A stretch of 64,000 bases of DNA, taken from contig UESW01004772.1 of the NCBI GenBank assembly GCA_900491605.1, forward strand, positions 389,064 to 453,063, written 5' to 3'. Positions within the stretch are counted from its first letter, which is position 1. Each line of letters opens with the position of its first letter. This document shows positions 1 through 10,529 of the stretch, in pieces. The stretch is from Calamus simplicifolius (taxonomy: Eukaryota; Streptophyta; Magnoliopsida; Arecales; Arecaceae). The position numbers and the translations under genes were made by a program. Below the pieces are notes generated by a model. That model was given only the letters and a program-made list of their open reading frames with translations. It had not been told where the DNA came from and searched no databases.

Positions 1-213
1 TGGTCATGGGTTGTAAGGATTTGGTGGTTTAGGGTTTTAATTAGGAATGTGAAATCTGAGGGTTTTTATTCGGTTTGGTGGATCTATTAGTTAACTCTGA
101 GATGTTTTGGTATAGATGGAGAACAAAATGGTGTGTGCTGGAAAGAGTTGGAGATGTAGTGGTTGGTTTTCTGACTGAAATGTAGCAGTACTCAGTGTTG
201 TTTTTGATTATTC
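1..213. other. Left flank of copia-1, probably host intron
   Basis: No convincing coding exon is seen here. The last five bases (209-213, tattc) are repeated just after the right LTR at 7031-7035, so this stretch was contiguous with 7036 onward before the copia insertion. Because a kinesin-like fragment starts about 80 bases after the element, this is most likely intron or upstream sequence of that gene. That is inference from contiguity only. Confidence 0.5.
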
Positions 214-744
214 TGTAATAACCCGTCACCTTTTTAATGGTCTTTATTTTATTAACTAGCATTTCACTAATTAAGAAGTGATAACAGTCCCCCTTAAATG
301 TTGAACGCTTGCTTGATGGGAGCATGCGGTGAAGGGAATTGAGTATAAATACTTCCTAAGATTTTTAACAAGGTTATCGAAAGAAAAACCTAATAAGCGG
401 AGGCATTGGCATTGAGTCCCTGATCAAGAGCACATCCTGAGGGCATAGACCATCAGAATGCGATGGCTCGTTGATTAGAAGAACTCAATCAAGATCCATC
501 GAGAGGACTCAATCAAGATCCATCGAAGGAAGAAGATCAATCAAGATCTATCGAGAGGAGGAGGAAGGAGGAAGATCGAGATCCCTAAAGAAAGGAAGAT
601 CAAGATCTCATGCAGCTTTTTCAAAGGAAGATCGAATTCCTTACCCTCATCGGATAGACCATTAATAATAATGGCTGGAGGTATTTATTGATCATAATAA
701 ATATATTGATATCGTGATCAATATATTTAAAATTAAGTCTTACA
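214..744 (+). repeat. 5' LTR of copia-1
   Basis: Starts TGTAATAACCC and ends CTTACA, directly followed by the primer binding site. It matches the 3' LTR throughout with scattered substitutions. A TATA box (TATAAAT, 344-350) would drive the genomic RNA. A short purine-rich unit (ctcaatcaagatccatcgag) occurs twice here at about 483-530 but once in the 3' LTR, and eight bases present after the TATA box in the 3' LTR are missing here. Confidence 0.95.
344..350 (+). promoter_or_regulatory. TATA box in copia-1 5' LTR
   Basis: TATAAAT within gagtataaatac; the same box is at 6647-6654 in the 3' LTR. The position, about 130 bases into the LTR, fits a U3 promoter. Confidence 0.6.
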
Positions 745-746
745 TT

Positions 747-758
747 TGGTATCAGAGC
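747..758 (+). other. Primer binding site of copia-1
   Basis: TGGTATCAGAGC two bases after the LTR end is complementary to the 3' region of plant initiator methionine tRNA, the standard primer of plant copia elements. Confidence 0.9.
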
Positions 759-2208
759 TTTTTAAACCTCTGCCTTATTTTGTGAGTATTTCCATCCAAG
801 TTTTTCTTTTCAAGCAATTTATGCCGCGTGTTTTCTGTTTTCAGTTTTTCGGATCTCAGGTTTCGATCAGTTCTGATCTTTGTTCATGGAATTGACAGAA
901 ACCATTAAACCTATCTCAGATTCCGATTTTTTGCGGAAACAAAACGTGGCCTCTTTCTTTTCTATTAAAGATTTCTTTCTGGCATTAAAGGTTTCCCGGA
1001 TTTCTTTTTGGTATTAAAGAGATAGCATTAAAGAAAGGAAGAGAAAAGAAATGTAGCATTAAAGAAAGGAAAAACTAAAGAAAGGAAATGCAGCGGAAAC
1101 GTGGCTTCCATAACCACATGCGGTGACATATTAAAAAAGAGAGAAAACGTGGCCTGTTTCAGTTTTCGCTTTTCTCGCTTATGGTCTTTCTGTTCTCTCA
1201 CGGGATTTAAAATCTGGATTGGTTGAATTTTAAATGCATTTATTATCTGTTTAATGTTTTATTAAATCATGTAACATGATTTGTTTTTATCATTTGTTTC
1301 TTAAGTTTAAAATTTTGTATTAAAATACGCCTCCTGAGTCTCTATGCCTACGGTGTTTTGCATAGACTGGCCCAAGGGAATAATGAGCTACGGCCGGACG
1401 TGTTTTAATTAACAAAAATTTTTCTTAAGATGATAATTTCAAAATTCATTAAATAGATAATTGAAATGTTGTCTCCTGTTCTGCGTACTAGATTTATTCT
1501 ATGCATGAATTTGGTGGTAGTGTGAAAATCACAGTGCAAATCCTTTCAAGGTCTATTGGTCAGTTGGTGTCTAGAAAGGTAAAGAGATTGTGGTTACTTA
1601 ATTGGTTCCGTTGACTGACCTAAGGAAAGCAACGGGGGGACCCCCACTTTCTTTCACTGGCCTGGCCAATTTGACTAACTCAGATCTTGATTTGGAAATG
1701 TTACGTTGATTAAGATCACTACCTAATAATCATGCTAAATTGGTTAATCTATATGCATATAATGGAATTCAATGTCATGTGATCAATATGATGTTGATTA
1801 ATTGAGGAGTAGCCACAGCATCTTTGATTAATCAAAATTATATATTGAGTTGCAAAGATCACATAAGGTTAGATGACATTAATTGTGACTAATTATATTA
1901 ATGTAATGAATCTTATCCCATAGGAATTTTTGTTGCACTAATATAATTAATTAGGATGCGATAACAAATTATTTTCTTAATTACCCATAGGAATTAAGAA
2001 AGGAATATAATTTGTTAGTCACATCATTAAGCTAATGAGTCTATTTGAGTATAATAACTTAGCCCACAGGTAGTTATTGTATGTTATTGATTCATGTTAT
2101 TGCATGTTTACATTGGTAAAACATGACATCGAGTTATATGCCTCAAATTCAATTACATGAACATGATTTTATATTTATGCAGCTATTTTGCCTGTTAATA
2201 TTTCTGAT
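759..2208 (+). other. Long leader of copia-1 with candidate intron 782-2182
   Basis: About 1.45 kb separate the primer site from the first in-frame ATG. No ORF of note is present and upstream ATGs are frequent. A strong donor (TTT|GTGAGT, 782-787) occurs just after the primer site, and a T-rich tract ending in TGCAG (to 2182) lies 26 bases before the gag ATG. Splicing these would remove nearly all of the leader and its upstream ATGs. This is inferred from splice consensus only. Confidence 0.4.
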
Positions 2209-5200
2209 ATGAAATGTGACATTCCCGATTTAAGTGGTCATAATTATAAATTATGGAAGGAGAGAATTCTTCTTCAATTAGGGTGCATGGATATTGACTA
2301 TGCTATCAGGAAGGATGAACCACATTCAGTTACATCTACTAGCACTCAGGCTGAGATTGCTGCGTATGAACGATGGGAATGGTCCAATCGCCTCAGTATG
2401 ATGTTCATACGTACTAAAATTTCTGCTAGTATACGTGGTTCAATTCCTGAGTGCAAAAATGTCAAGGAATTTCTGAAGGCTATTGATGCACAATTTGAGT
2501 CTTCAGATAAGGCAATGGCTAGCACCCTAATGACAAAATTATCATCAATGAAGCTCACTACGGTTGGAGGTGTGCGTGAGCACATCATGAAGATGAGGGA
2601 CATTGCGGCTCAGTTGAAATCCCTAGAGGTTGAGATGTCAGAATCTTTCTTGGTGCACTTTATTTTGAGCTCACTCCCACAGCAGTATAGTCCCTTCAAA
2701 ATATCTTACAACACACATAAGGACAAATGGTCAATTAATGAACTTCTGACCATGTGTGTTCAAGAGGAAGGGAGGCTGATTTTAGAAATGGGAGAAAGTG
2801 CACATTTAGTCACTCAGAGAAAGACTAAAGCTCCCAAAGCCAAACGCAAAGGAAAGGGTAAAGTATCCATCCATACAGAAGACAAGAAGGAGTCCAAGTG
2901 CTTCTTTTGCAAGAAGAAAGGGCATATAAAGAAAGATTGTCTCAAATTCAAAGCTTGGCTTGACAAGAAAGGTACTCTAACCTCATTCGTATGTCATGAA
3001 TCCAATTTGGTTATATGTCATAACACATGGTGGATTGATTCTGGTTCTACAATCCATGTTTCAAATACCTTGCAGGGTTTTCTAAATCAAAGGAAACCAT
3101 TGGGAAGTGAACAAAGCATCTATTCAGGAAACAAGATGGGTTCACATGTGGAAGCAATTGGAACGTGCAGACTTATTTTACATTCTGGTTTTGTTTTGGA
3201 TTTGGAAAAGATATTTTATATTCCAAGTTTCTCTAGAAATTTGATTTCAGTGTCAAGGCTTGTACCAGCAGGATACTCCTTTAATTTTAATAAAAGCTCT
3301 GTTGATTTATTTTATAAATCTAAGCTTATTGGGAATGGTACATTGTCAGACAATCTTTTCCAAATCAATTTGAAAAATAATACCACCTATAATGTGATGC
3401 ACGCCCAAACTGGTATGAAAAGATGTGTTATAAATGAGAATTCCTCTATTTTGTGGCATCGGAGATTAGGTCATATCTCCATTGAGAGAATTAAAAGATT
3501 AGTAAAAGATGGAGTACTTGATACTCTTGATTTTACTGATTTTGACACTTGTGTGGACTGCATAAAGGGAAAGCAAACCAACAAGTCCAAGAAAGATGCC
3601 AAGAGAAGTTCGGAAATACTGGAGATCATACATACGGATATCTGTAGCCCAGATATGGATTCGTATGGTCAGAGATACTTCATCTCATTTATTGATGACT
3701 ATTCACGATATATGTATCTCTACCTACTTCATAATAAGAACGAAGCATTAGATGCCTTTAAGGTATTTAAGGCAGAAGTAGAGAAACAATGCGGCAAGCA
3801 AATTAAAATCGTGAGGTCAGATAGAGGTGGAGAATATTATGGTAGATACACTGAGAATGGACAAGCACCTGGTCCGTTTGCTCGGTTTCTTGAAGAAAAT
3901 GGAATTGTTGCACAATACACCATGCCAGGGTCTCCTGACCAAAACGGTGTAGCTGAAAGGAGAAACCGGACATTATTGGACATGGTAAGGAGCATGATTG
4001 TCAGCTCTAACTTACCTAAATCCTTGTGGACTGAAGCTCTTAAAACTGCTGCGTATATATTGAATCGGGTTCCAACCAAGGCTGTTTCCAAAATGCCATT
4101 TGAGTTATTTAAAGGTTGGAAACCAAGTCTGCAACATATACGTGTTTGGGGATGCCCATCTGAAGTAAGAGTCTATAATCCACAAGAAAAGAAACTAGAC
4201 CCAAGGACTATTAGTGGATACTTTATTGGATATGCTGAGAAGTCCAAGGGTTATAGATTTTATTGTCCATCTCACAGCACTAGGATTGTGGAATCAAGAA
4301 ATGCAAAATTTCTTGAGAATGACTTGATCAGTGGGAGTGATCAATCTCAGTATTTGGCTTCTTCTGAGAAAGATCATTCAGTTATTCCAGCTTCCACTTC
4401 AAGTGAGGGATTGGTTGTTATTTATAGCACTCCTCAAACTCAATTAAGTGCCCAACAACCAGTCATTGAGATTTCACAAGCTGATGGTAATCTAGAAGAT
4501 CGTGTTGTTCATCAACAATCAGTTGTGCAAGATACTCCTCAAGAGGTCATTGACACAACATTAAGAAGATCAACTAGAATAAAGAAATCAGCAATTCCTA
4601 GTGATTATGTTGTGTATCTACATGAATCTGACTATAACATTGGAGCCGAAAATGATCCTGAAACGTTTTCACAAGCCATGAGTTCTAAGGAATCAAACTT
4701 GTGGTTCAATGCCATGAAGGATGAGATGGAATCTATGGCATCTAATCGAGTCTGGGATCTTGTTGAGTTGCCTGATGGTGTAAAAGCCATTGGATGTAGA
4801 TGGATCTTCAAAATAAAGAAAGACTCACAAGGCAACATTGAGAGATATAAAGCAAGACTCGTTGCCAAAGGATTCACTCAGAGGGAAGGAATCGACTACA
4901 CTGAGACATTTTCTCCTGTATCCAAGAAAGACTCTCTCCGAATAATTATGGCATTGGTAGCTCATTTTGATTTTGAGTTACATCAAATGGATGTGAAGAC
5001 CGCATTCCTTAATGGAGATCTAGAGGAAGAGGTTTACATGAAACAGCCTGAAGGATTTTCCTCTGGTGATGGTGAGCATTTGGTTTGCAAGCTTAAGAAA
5101 TCCATATATGGATTGAAACAAGCCTCACGTCAGTGGTATTTAAAATTTCATGATGTGATCTCTTCCTTTGGTTTTGAAGAGAACATCATGGATCAATGTA

Positions 5201-6224
5201 TATACCAGAAGGTTAGTGGGAGCAAAATTTGTTTCTTGGTCCTATATGTGGATGACATTCTACTTGCAACCAATGATAAAGGGTTGCTATATGAGGTGAA
5301 ACAATTTCTCTCCAAAAATTTTGATATGAAAGATATGAGTGAGGCATCTTATGTCATTGGCATTAAGATCCATAGAGAAAGATCTCGAGGCATTTTGGGA
5401 TTGTCTCAAGAAACTTATATCAATAAAGTCTTGGAGAGATTTCGGATGAAAAATTGTTCACCAAGTGTTGCACCTATAGTGAAGGGTGACAAGTTCGCTT
5501 TGAACCAGTGCCCTAAAAATGAACTTGAACGGAAACAGATGCACAACATTCCATATGCTTCAGCTGTTGGAAGCCTAATGTATGCTCAGGTTTGCACAAG
5601 ACCTGACATTGCATTTGCAGTAGGAATGTTGGGAAGATATCAGAGTAATCCAGGTTTAGACCACTGGAGAGCTGCTAAAAAGGTCATGAGGTATCTTCAA
5701 GGACCAAGGACTACATGCTCATGTATAGACAAACTGATCATTTGGAGATAGAGGGCTACTCAGATTCGGACTTTGCTGGCTGCGTTGATTCTCGGAAATC
5801 AACATCAGGATTTATATTTATGTTAGCTGGTGGAGCCATATCATGGAGGAGTGCAAAGCAGACTTTGACTGCTACCTCTACTATGGAAGCGGAGTTCATT
5901 GCTTGTTTTGAGGCTACATCGCAAGGTGTATGGTTGAAGAGTTTCATCTCAGGGCTTAGAATTGTTGACTCTATTACTAGGCCAATTAAACTGTACTGTG
6001 ACAATTCAGCTGCTGTATTTTTGGCTAAAAACCATAAGAGTGGTAGTCGAAGTAAACATATCGACATTAAGTATTTAGCCATAAGAGAACGTGTTAAAGA
6101 AAACAAAGTGGTCATAGAACACGTTAGCACTGAATTGATGATAGCTGATCCTTTGACTAAAGGCATGCCAATTAAGAATTTTAAGGATCATGTGATAAGA
6201 ATGGGAGTTGGTTCCATGATATAA
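2209..6224 (+). pseudogene. copia-1 gag-pol polyprotein, one frameshift before RNase H
   Basis: Encodes the whole copia polyprotein. In order: a UBN2-type gag domain (KLWKERILLQLG near the start), a CCHC zinc knuckle (CFFCKKKGHIKKDC, about residue 240), an aspartic protease (WWIDSGSTIHVS), GAG-pre-integrase (LWHRRLGHIS), an integrase core (first D in IHTDIC, second in VRSDRGGEYYG, E in QNGVAERRN), RT (GCRWIFK to LYVDDILLA), and RNase H (YSDSDFAGC, STMEAEFIA). The first ATG in frame is at 2209; the frame is open further 5' but only from a TTG. The frame runs to 5751, while RNase H continues in another frame from about 5706 to 6224. The break lies near 5701-5706 in a purine-rich run and fits loss of one base. 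All catalytic motifs seen are intact, so the element may have been active recently. Confidence 0.93.
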
Positions 6225-6500
6225 TTGTATGGATAACAATTTGTACAAAGAAACTCTTATTTCAATTATTTGTTTATTTCTCATTCAGGTGTACACGTTA
6301 TATGACTTTTGAGAAATGACAAACTTTTCTTTGGACTCTGAATAAACATATGGTTTATTCATTATGTTATGTTGTCACATTTGGAATAGTGGTAAAGAAA
6401 TTGAATGCATTGTAATACATAGAAGATAATACTCAATTATAGAGGACCTATCGCTATGATTCATGTATTTAGTTTCTTATTCAGTGTTGATAAAATATAC

Positions 6501-6516
6501 GGACCAAGTGGGAGAA
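6501..6516 (+). other. Polypurine tract of copia-1
   Basis: ggaccaagtgggagaa directly precedes the 3' LTR; this AAGTGGGAGA form is the usual plus-strand primer of plant copia elements. Confidence 0.85.
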
Positions 6517-7030
6517 TGTAATAACCCATCGCCTTTTAATGGTCCTTATTTTATTAACTAGCGTTTCACTAATTAAGAAGTGATAACAGCCCCCCCTTAA
6601 ATGTTGAACGCTTGCTTGATGGGAGCATGCGGTGAAGGGAATTGAGTATAAATAGGGAACCCTTCCTAAGGTTTTCAACAAGGTTATCGAAAGAAAAACC
6701 TAATAAGCGGAGGCATTGGCATTGAGTCCCTGATCAAGAGCACATCCTGAGGGCATACACCATCAGAATGCGATGGCTCGTTGATTAGAAGAACTCAATC
6801 AAGATCCATCGAATGAGGAAGATCAATCAAGATCTATCGAGAGGAGGAGGAAGGATGAAGACCGAGATCCCTAAAGAAAGGAAGATCAAGATCCCATGCA
6901 GCTGATTCAAAGGAAGATCGAATTCCTTACCCTCATCGGATAGACCATTAATAATAATGACTAGAGGTATTTATCGATCATAATAAATATATTGATATCG
7001 TGATCAATATATTTAAAATTAAGTCTTACA
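6517..7030 (+). repeat. 3' LTR of copia-1
   Basis: Same TG...CA ends as the 5' LTR and followed by tattc, the target duplication. It is 17 bases shorter overall, mainly because it has one copy fewer of the short purine-rich unit near 6785-6815. Confidence 0.95.
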
Positions 7031-7111
7031 TATTCTAGTTTATCATCAATTAATTCTATGCGCAAATATAGGAGCTGTAAGTGATTCTAGGAAAGAAAGG
7101 TGCTTTCAGGC

Positions 7112-7480
7112 TGGGTAGGCTTGTGATCAGAAATGCCGAGCATTAGAGCTCCGGCCTCGAAACAGACGGCAACACTCTTTGTTGGTCTCTCAACCGTCAA
7201 AGCTTACCCTTGGTTTTTTTGGCTATTTACCAATGTCATCTTTCCATTTCCTCCTTGTAGGTGGCGGTGAAATGCAGGCCATTGACGGAGGCAGAAAGAC
7301 GGCGCAGTCGTCACATTTTTCAAGTGACTGATGACAAGGTTTGACAATTTTTGCTTTCTGTTCCTACATGAAGTCATTATGTTTTTTAGGTTGTGGACAG
7401 TACAGCATGCCACAATGGTTTCTTGTATTACAGGAGTCTAGTTTGTTTTGGACCCTGACCTGTCAAAGAGAGAGAAGATA
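7112..7480 (+). pseudogene. Kinesin-8-like motor domain fragment, exons broken
   Basis: A 78-base exon at 7261-7338, with clean splice sites (ccttgtag| and |gtttga), encodes VAVKCRPLTEAERRRSRHIF and continues QVTDDK, the first beta strand of a kinesin motor domain. Further on, from about 7434, one frame gives VLDPDLSK, a segment typical of plant kinesin-8, but a TAG lies two codons before it and the phase does not match the previous exon. An upstream block (7112-7195) reads SIRAPASKQTATLFVG and may be the preceding exon. The P-loop and the rest of the motor are absent: after about 7500 the sequence becomes terpene synthase. Kinesin-8 proteins are microtubule motors. Here only a non-functional 5' motor fragment remains, with copia-1 in the intron before it. 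Confidence 0.7.
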
Positions 7481-7554
7481 TGGCTTAAATTAATAGAAGT
7501 AAGCCAGTGCTGGTAGCTTTTCTCGTTTTATTGTTAACTAGAACATATATTTTG

Positions 7555-8581
7555 TTGAATTATATCTATTGGTTTGCCTTGGTCACTTCCCTATACATTT
7601 CTGGTTGCGGCTCAAAGGCCCAACCAATACTTCAAAGATAATGCTCCACCAATCTATCTCTAGCGAATGGCGGTGTTTGTTCGAGATTAAGATCGGTCTA
7701 CCACCTAGTATTCACACCTTTGTATTAGAATATCTTTGTCTCTTATCCAATTGTAAGCCCATTTAATTGCTTGTGACTAGGAGTAGTATATGGATGAAGA
7801 AAGAAATGTTTAATAACTTGCATTTTAAATTATGAATCATTGGGCTTTTGCAAGTAAACTTACAAAATATACAAAACTCATATAAAATATAAAAAAAAGA
7901 TATTAAGTAAATTGGTTTCTCTCATAAAACACATGTAAATTTCTATATACCAAATGGTTATTGCTTTGCATTTTATTATAATGTCAAATAATTATAACAA
8001 TATTAAAATTCATATGGATGGGATGTTATACATATAGAACTATGTTTATTTTTCATTTTATTTTAATTTTTTAGGGAAAGAAAATTTCCACTTTTGGGAA
8101 TAATTTCCTAGAAAACAAACCCTTGGAGTAGCCTATGCACCTGCTGTTAATTAATTATAGAACCGAAGGCCTGGTAAAACTATAGAATCGAAGGCCTAGT
8201 AAAACTAGTAGTATATAATATTATATACTTAATTAACACTATAATCATTTTTAGTTATGTTCTTAATATTATGGTATTACATCTCATCAATCAAGGATAG
8301 CACAGTTATAGAACAGTGTTATAACTATTACATATTAACATATCATTGCAACTATATAAAGTTATCATTTTAATTTAATTTCATAAATGATTACATTGCA
8401 TGGTGGACAGTGAATAACATGAAATAAAACCTTGAATCAATTCGTGACTGGGAAACACCCTATCCTACATTAAGTTGTGTTGAGCAATCTTCACCCTGGG
8501 GAGTTGTTTCAGTTTTCTTGTGTAAATGTTTTGGACCGTATTGAAGTCCAGCTTAGCAAACACAAGCAGTACAATATTCAC
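7555..8581 (-). pseudogene. Terpene synthase fragment A (part of exon 4, intron, part of exon 3)
   Basis: The minus strand carries the 5' part of TPS exon 4 (about 7560-7704) with SIGWAFEPQ, the whole third intron, and the 3' end of exon 3 (about 8496-8581). It aligns with copies B, C and D in both exon and intron. Codons before SIGWAFEPQ include an in-frame TGA. The DDxxD half of exon 4 is missing at the kinesin junction, and exon 3 is cut at 8582 where a CACTA transposon end begins. A non-functional relic of the tandem TPS array. Confidence 0.85.
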
Positions 8582-9265
8582 ACTACAAGAATTTTTTTAA
8601 ATTAGCGACACCACTTTGGCATCGCTAAACATCAAAAATTTATCGCTAATCTAATTTAGCGATGCCTGTAATGGCATCACTAATCTCTAATTTTTTAATA
8701 AAAAAATTATAAAATTTATTTTATTAATTTTAATTAATCTGCTTAAATAATATTTAATTTTAATAGGAGACACATTCATAAACAGAATATTTTATTAAAA
8801 ATAATAATAATATATTAAAAATTAATATATTAATAATAGAAATCAGTACCACACAAATACAAAAACAGGTTAATACATCATAAATACAATATAATGTAAA
8901 AATATAAACATCAATCAACTGGAAGGAGGATCATTAGGAGCTAGAGGTGGAGCGAAAAACTGCATCAATTGCGACATAGGCATGACCAATTGCTACATCT
9001 CCTCTAACGGTTCCTCATAGCGAATGCGCTCCTCTCGTTGTTCTCATCGGATGTCCGCGATCTCCGTCATTATCTCTGATCTTACACGTTCCGCGATGGA
9101 ACGCTCAATCTACACGTAATTGCCGGTGCCACCTTGATTGGAAAAAGAGGAACCGCATCAGGGAAGAATGTAGAAGCTTTGGCGCCCAGACTGTAAACTC
9201 TACGATTATTTGGTTGTACGCCCTTTGGGTTCACAATAGCTCCAGTATTATCTGTAGAAGAATTG
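8582..9265 (+). mobile_element. Truncated CACTA (En/Spm) transposon end, with TNPA-like gene remnant
   Basis: Starts with CACTACAAGAA, the terminal inverted repeat start of plant CACTA elements, directly after broken TPS exon 3. Subterminal copies of a gcgatgcc/gcatcgcta motif follow (8605-8690). From about 8930 to 9240 the minus strand resembles the end of the TNPA-like gene of the large CACTA element: shared blocks include the stretch around gtagaagctttggcgcccag (9170-9190), which corresponds to gtagaagctctagtgcccag (40111-40130). The other terminus is not found in the window; homology fades at about 9265. Confidence 0.82.
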
Positions 9266-9427
9266 GCAAAAATATGTAATAATTAGAAACTTGCCAAAAT
9301 CACAAGACTAAAGACAATTTTCAATTGTAGAATTCTAGGAGTGTATATTTTTATGGCACATATCTATACAATATTATTCTTCGAATCAGTCCTTCACTCT
9401 CCACATGTAAATTTATATACTATCTTA
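9266..9427. other. Unassigned AT-rich spacer
   Basis: Between the CACTA remnant and the gypsy LTR. No ORF, no repeat shared with the rest of the window, no identifiable element ends. Confidence 0.5.
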
Positions 9428-9479
9428 TGTGGCTGACGTAGCCACGAGGGCAATTATGACAAAATCAAAATCTTAAGGC

Positions 9480-9845
9480 GGCCCGCCCCGGTATCTCCAA
9501 GTCGGCCCCGACCATCCCTGATCGATCCCGCTCGGCCCCGGCATCTCCAAGTCGGCCAAGTCAGCCCCGAACTTCCCTGGTCGGCCCCACTAGGCCCCGG
9601 CATCTCCAAGTCGGCCAAGTTGGCCCCGACCTTCCCTGGTCGGCCCCGACATCTCCAAGTCGGCCAAGTCGGCCCCGACCTTCCCTGGTCGACCCCGCTC
9701 GGCCCCGGCATCTCCAAGTCGGCCACGTCGGCCCCAACCTTCTCTGGTTGGCCCCGCTCGGCCCCGGCATCTCCAAGTTGGTCAAGTCGGCCCTGACCTT
9801 CTCTGGTCGGCCCCATCCCGGCATCTTCAAGTCGGCCGAGTCGGT
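9480..9845 (+). repeat. Minisatellite inside the gypsy 5' LTR (about six ~60-bp units)
   Basis: Repeats of a unit built from 'cggcatctccaagtcggcc', 'aagtcggccccgacc' and 'ttccctggtcggccccgctc'. Some units are shortened. The 3' LTR has about four units in the same place, so unit number changed after insertion or during replication. Open frames here are by-products of the repeat. Confidence 0.85.
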
Positions 9846-10160
9846 CCTGCACGGCCTCGGCGTCCTTAGGAGGGTCAAGGCTGTCTCAAGTCGGCCCCAG
9901 AATGGTCCTGGTTGTTCACGCCGCCGTCCTTCTGACCCACGCCGCTTGGCATCCCAAGGCCCAACTACCCACTAGCTACGTCGCTGATGGGACTGGACCT
10001 AACTACCTATTAGTCCCATTGGGATGTAGCTCACCAACCGCCGTTTTCCCTCTCCGATGGGACAGGACCCACCAACTAGCTCAAATTTACGCAACCCCAT
10101 GAATCTCGCGGACATTCCTTTCTTACGAAACTCCACGTGGTTGTGCAGGTGTCAACCCCC

Positions 10161-10167
10161 TATAAAA
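10161..10167 (+). promoter_or_regulatory. TATA box of the gypsy LTR
   Basis: TATAAAA in ccccctataaaaggg, conserved in the 3' LTR (about 21321). Likely start of the genomic RNA about 30 bases downstream. Confidence 0.7.
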
Positions 10168-10446
10168 GGGTAAGTCCACTCAGGAACAAGGTACGAAAAC
10201 TCATACACTTGCTACCCTGATACCCAAAAAGGGATTCCCTCCTTTTTGAGGACTCATTTTTTCTCCCCAAGCTCGTCTGAGCTCTCCCTCAGCTGTGACC
10301 CCGGTTACTGACTTGAGCGTCAGAGGGTCCCCACCGGAGCATCCCTTCGGTCTTGGACTTTTTGTAGGCCATCCAATCAGGCGTGGGACCGTGGATTAAG
10401 TAGCTCTCTTCTCCCGACGTTCAAGACCGATGATCAGGCGTTATCA

Positions 10447-10465
10447 GATTGGCGCACCAGGAAGG
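10447..10465 (+). other. Primer binding site of the gypsy element
   Basis: gattggcgcaccaggaagg follows the LTR end. The TGGCGC core starts 3-4 bases after the LTR, as in many Tat-type elements. The exact tRNA was not determined. Confidence 0.65.
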
Positions 10466-10529
10466 GGGCAGGCAAGCAAAGAAGGCCCAAACCCTACAGT
10501 ATACTTCTCTTTTTCTATCTCTCCCAACA

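Larger units (their letters stand above)
214..7030 (+). mobile_element. Complete Ty1/copia LTR retrotransposon (copia-1)
   Basis: A structurally complete element: 5' LTR, methionine-tRNA type primer binding site, long leader, one gag-pol reading frame, polypurine tract and 3' LTR, bounded by a perfect 5-bp target site duplication (tattc at 209-213 and 7031-7035). Both LTRs start TG and end CA. The domain order gag, protease, integrase, reverse transcriptase, RNase H defines copia. The near-open polyprotein and similar LTRs suggest a fairly recent insertion. It lies in the same orientation as the kinesin-like fragment downstream, apparently inside one of its introns. The single obvious coding lesion is a frameshift between RT and RNase H. 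The clade within copia was not assigned. Confidence 0.96.
9428..10446 (+). repeat. 5' LTR of the Tat-type gypsy element
   Basis: Starts TGTGGCTGACGTAGCC and ends GCGTTATCA just before the primer site TTGGCGC. Matches 20684-21518 over the length of that copy. It holds an internal GC-rich minisatellite, a TATA box (10161-10167) and a U5-like end. Confidence 0.88.

Noticed and set aside
9454..9975. ORFs of 75-132 codons in the LTR minisatellite
   Set aside because: They lie inside the repeated LTR units, are present in both orientations, and change with unit number in the other LTR.
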